From the NCBI RefSeq assembly GCF_012912105.1, contig NZ_QMEA01000020.1, positions 60,749 to 124,748 on the forward strand: a DNA stretch of 64,000 nt, given 5' to 3'. Of this stretch, positions 63,994 through 64,000 are shown piece after piece (the first letter of the stretch is position 1; the number at the start of each line of letters is the position of its first letter). The DNA comes from Brasilonema sp. UFV-L1 (lineage in GTDB: Bacteria; Cyanobacteriota; Cyanobacteriia; Cyanobacteriales; Nostocaceae). The notes below the pieces were generated by a model. That model was given only the letters and a program-made list of their open reading frames with translations, was not told the origin of the DNA and did not search any database. The translations under genes were made by a program, and so were the position numbers.

Positions 63994-64000
63994 GGGAAGT

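Overview
The window looks like chromosome from a filamentous cyanobacterium, probably of the heterocyst-forming (Nostocales) type. This is inferred from frequent GCGATCGC (HIP1) octamers, tandem heptanucleotide repeats of the STRR kind, plastid-related genes (ycf46, ycf35, ycf49-like), sulfolipid genes, an NdhD subunit, a GAF-GAF-PAS adenylate cyclase of the CyaB type, SLH-domain porins, and cyanophycin synthetase with cyanophycinase. Most genes are ordinary housekeeping or regulatory genes separated by long, repeat-rich gaps.

Layout. 1-3.4 kb: 3'-truncated Omp85/BamA gene behind purC (minus). 3.5-7.1 kb: a small inverted-repeat element, a small conserved protein and the cyclase, which is translationally coupled to a 68-residue upstream ORF. 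7.3-9.8 kb: sqdB-sqdX with a strong hairpin between them. 10.0-12.6 kb: ribbon-helix-helix protein, Ycf46 AAA ATPase and Ycf35. 12.7-14.2 kb: a MerR/GyrI-type regulator broken by an amber codon, a VOC protein and a phosphatase stub. 14.3-19.9 kb: thrB, ndhD, a membrane protein, a pentapeptide-repeat protein and a small protein. 20.2-20.8 kb: transposase and hydrolase remnants. 20.9-25.4 kb: recQ, then a Ser/Thr kinase with a membrane-anchored lectin-like partner. 25.6-30 kb: STRR repeats, small regulators (Mop/TOBE, RHH), hypotheticals and an HNH stub. 30.4-35.5 kb: a GAF histidine-kinase-like protein without the usual phospho-His, an SRPBCC protein, tRNA-Glu and a Na+/H+ antiporter. 36-41.7 kb: an exported SRPBCC protein, rubrerythrin, DUF5519, Uma2 nuclease, GNAT, CsaB-like transferase and a Ycf49/DUF3593 pair. 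41.9-43.3 kb: an apparently intact IS200/IS605-type TnpB element. 43.5-44.3 kb: hisA. 46-54.7 kb: a phosphate-response block (SphR-type regulator, SphS-type kinase, PhoU, PhoX phosphatase), then a Crp-type regulator and a large porin. 54.8-58.7 kb: zinc-ribbon protein, a REC-kinase fusion with Cys in place of His, an NYN-domain protein, decayed DNA with a TnpB scrap, and tatA. 58.9-64 kb: cphB-cphA (minus) and trmD (plus).

How they fit. The clearest pathway groups are sulfolipid synthesis (sqdB, sqdX), phosphate sensing and scavenging (46-51.6 kb), nitrogen storage (cphA, cphB, with an NtcA-like site nearby), and envelope biogenesis (omp85, porin, csaB, tatA). I did not find a CRISPR array, prophage or a clearly new defence island. 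The least explained items are the two kinases with altered H-boxes, the kinase/lectin-like pair, the split MerR regulator, the coupled leader ORF of the cyclase, the RHH-Ycf46-Ycf35 module with paired palindromes, and the TnpB element with twin hairpins at its start.
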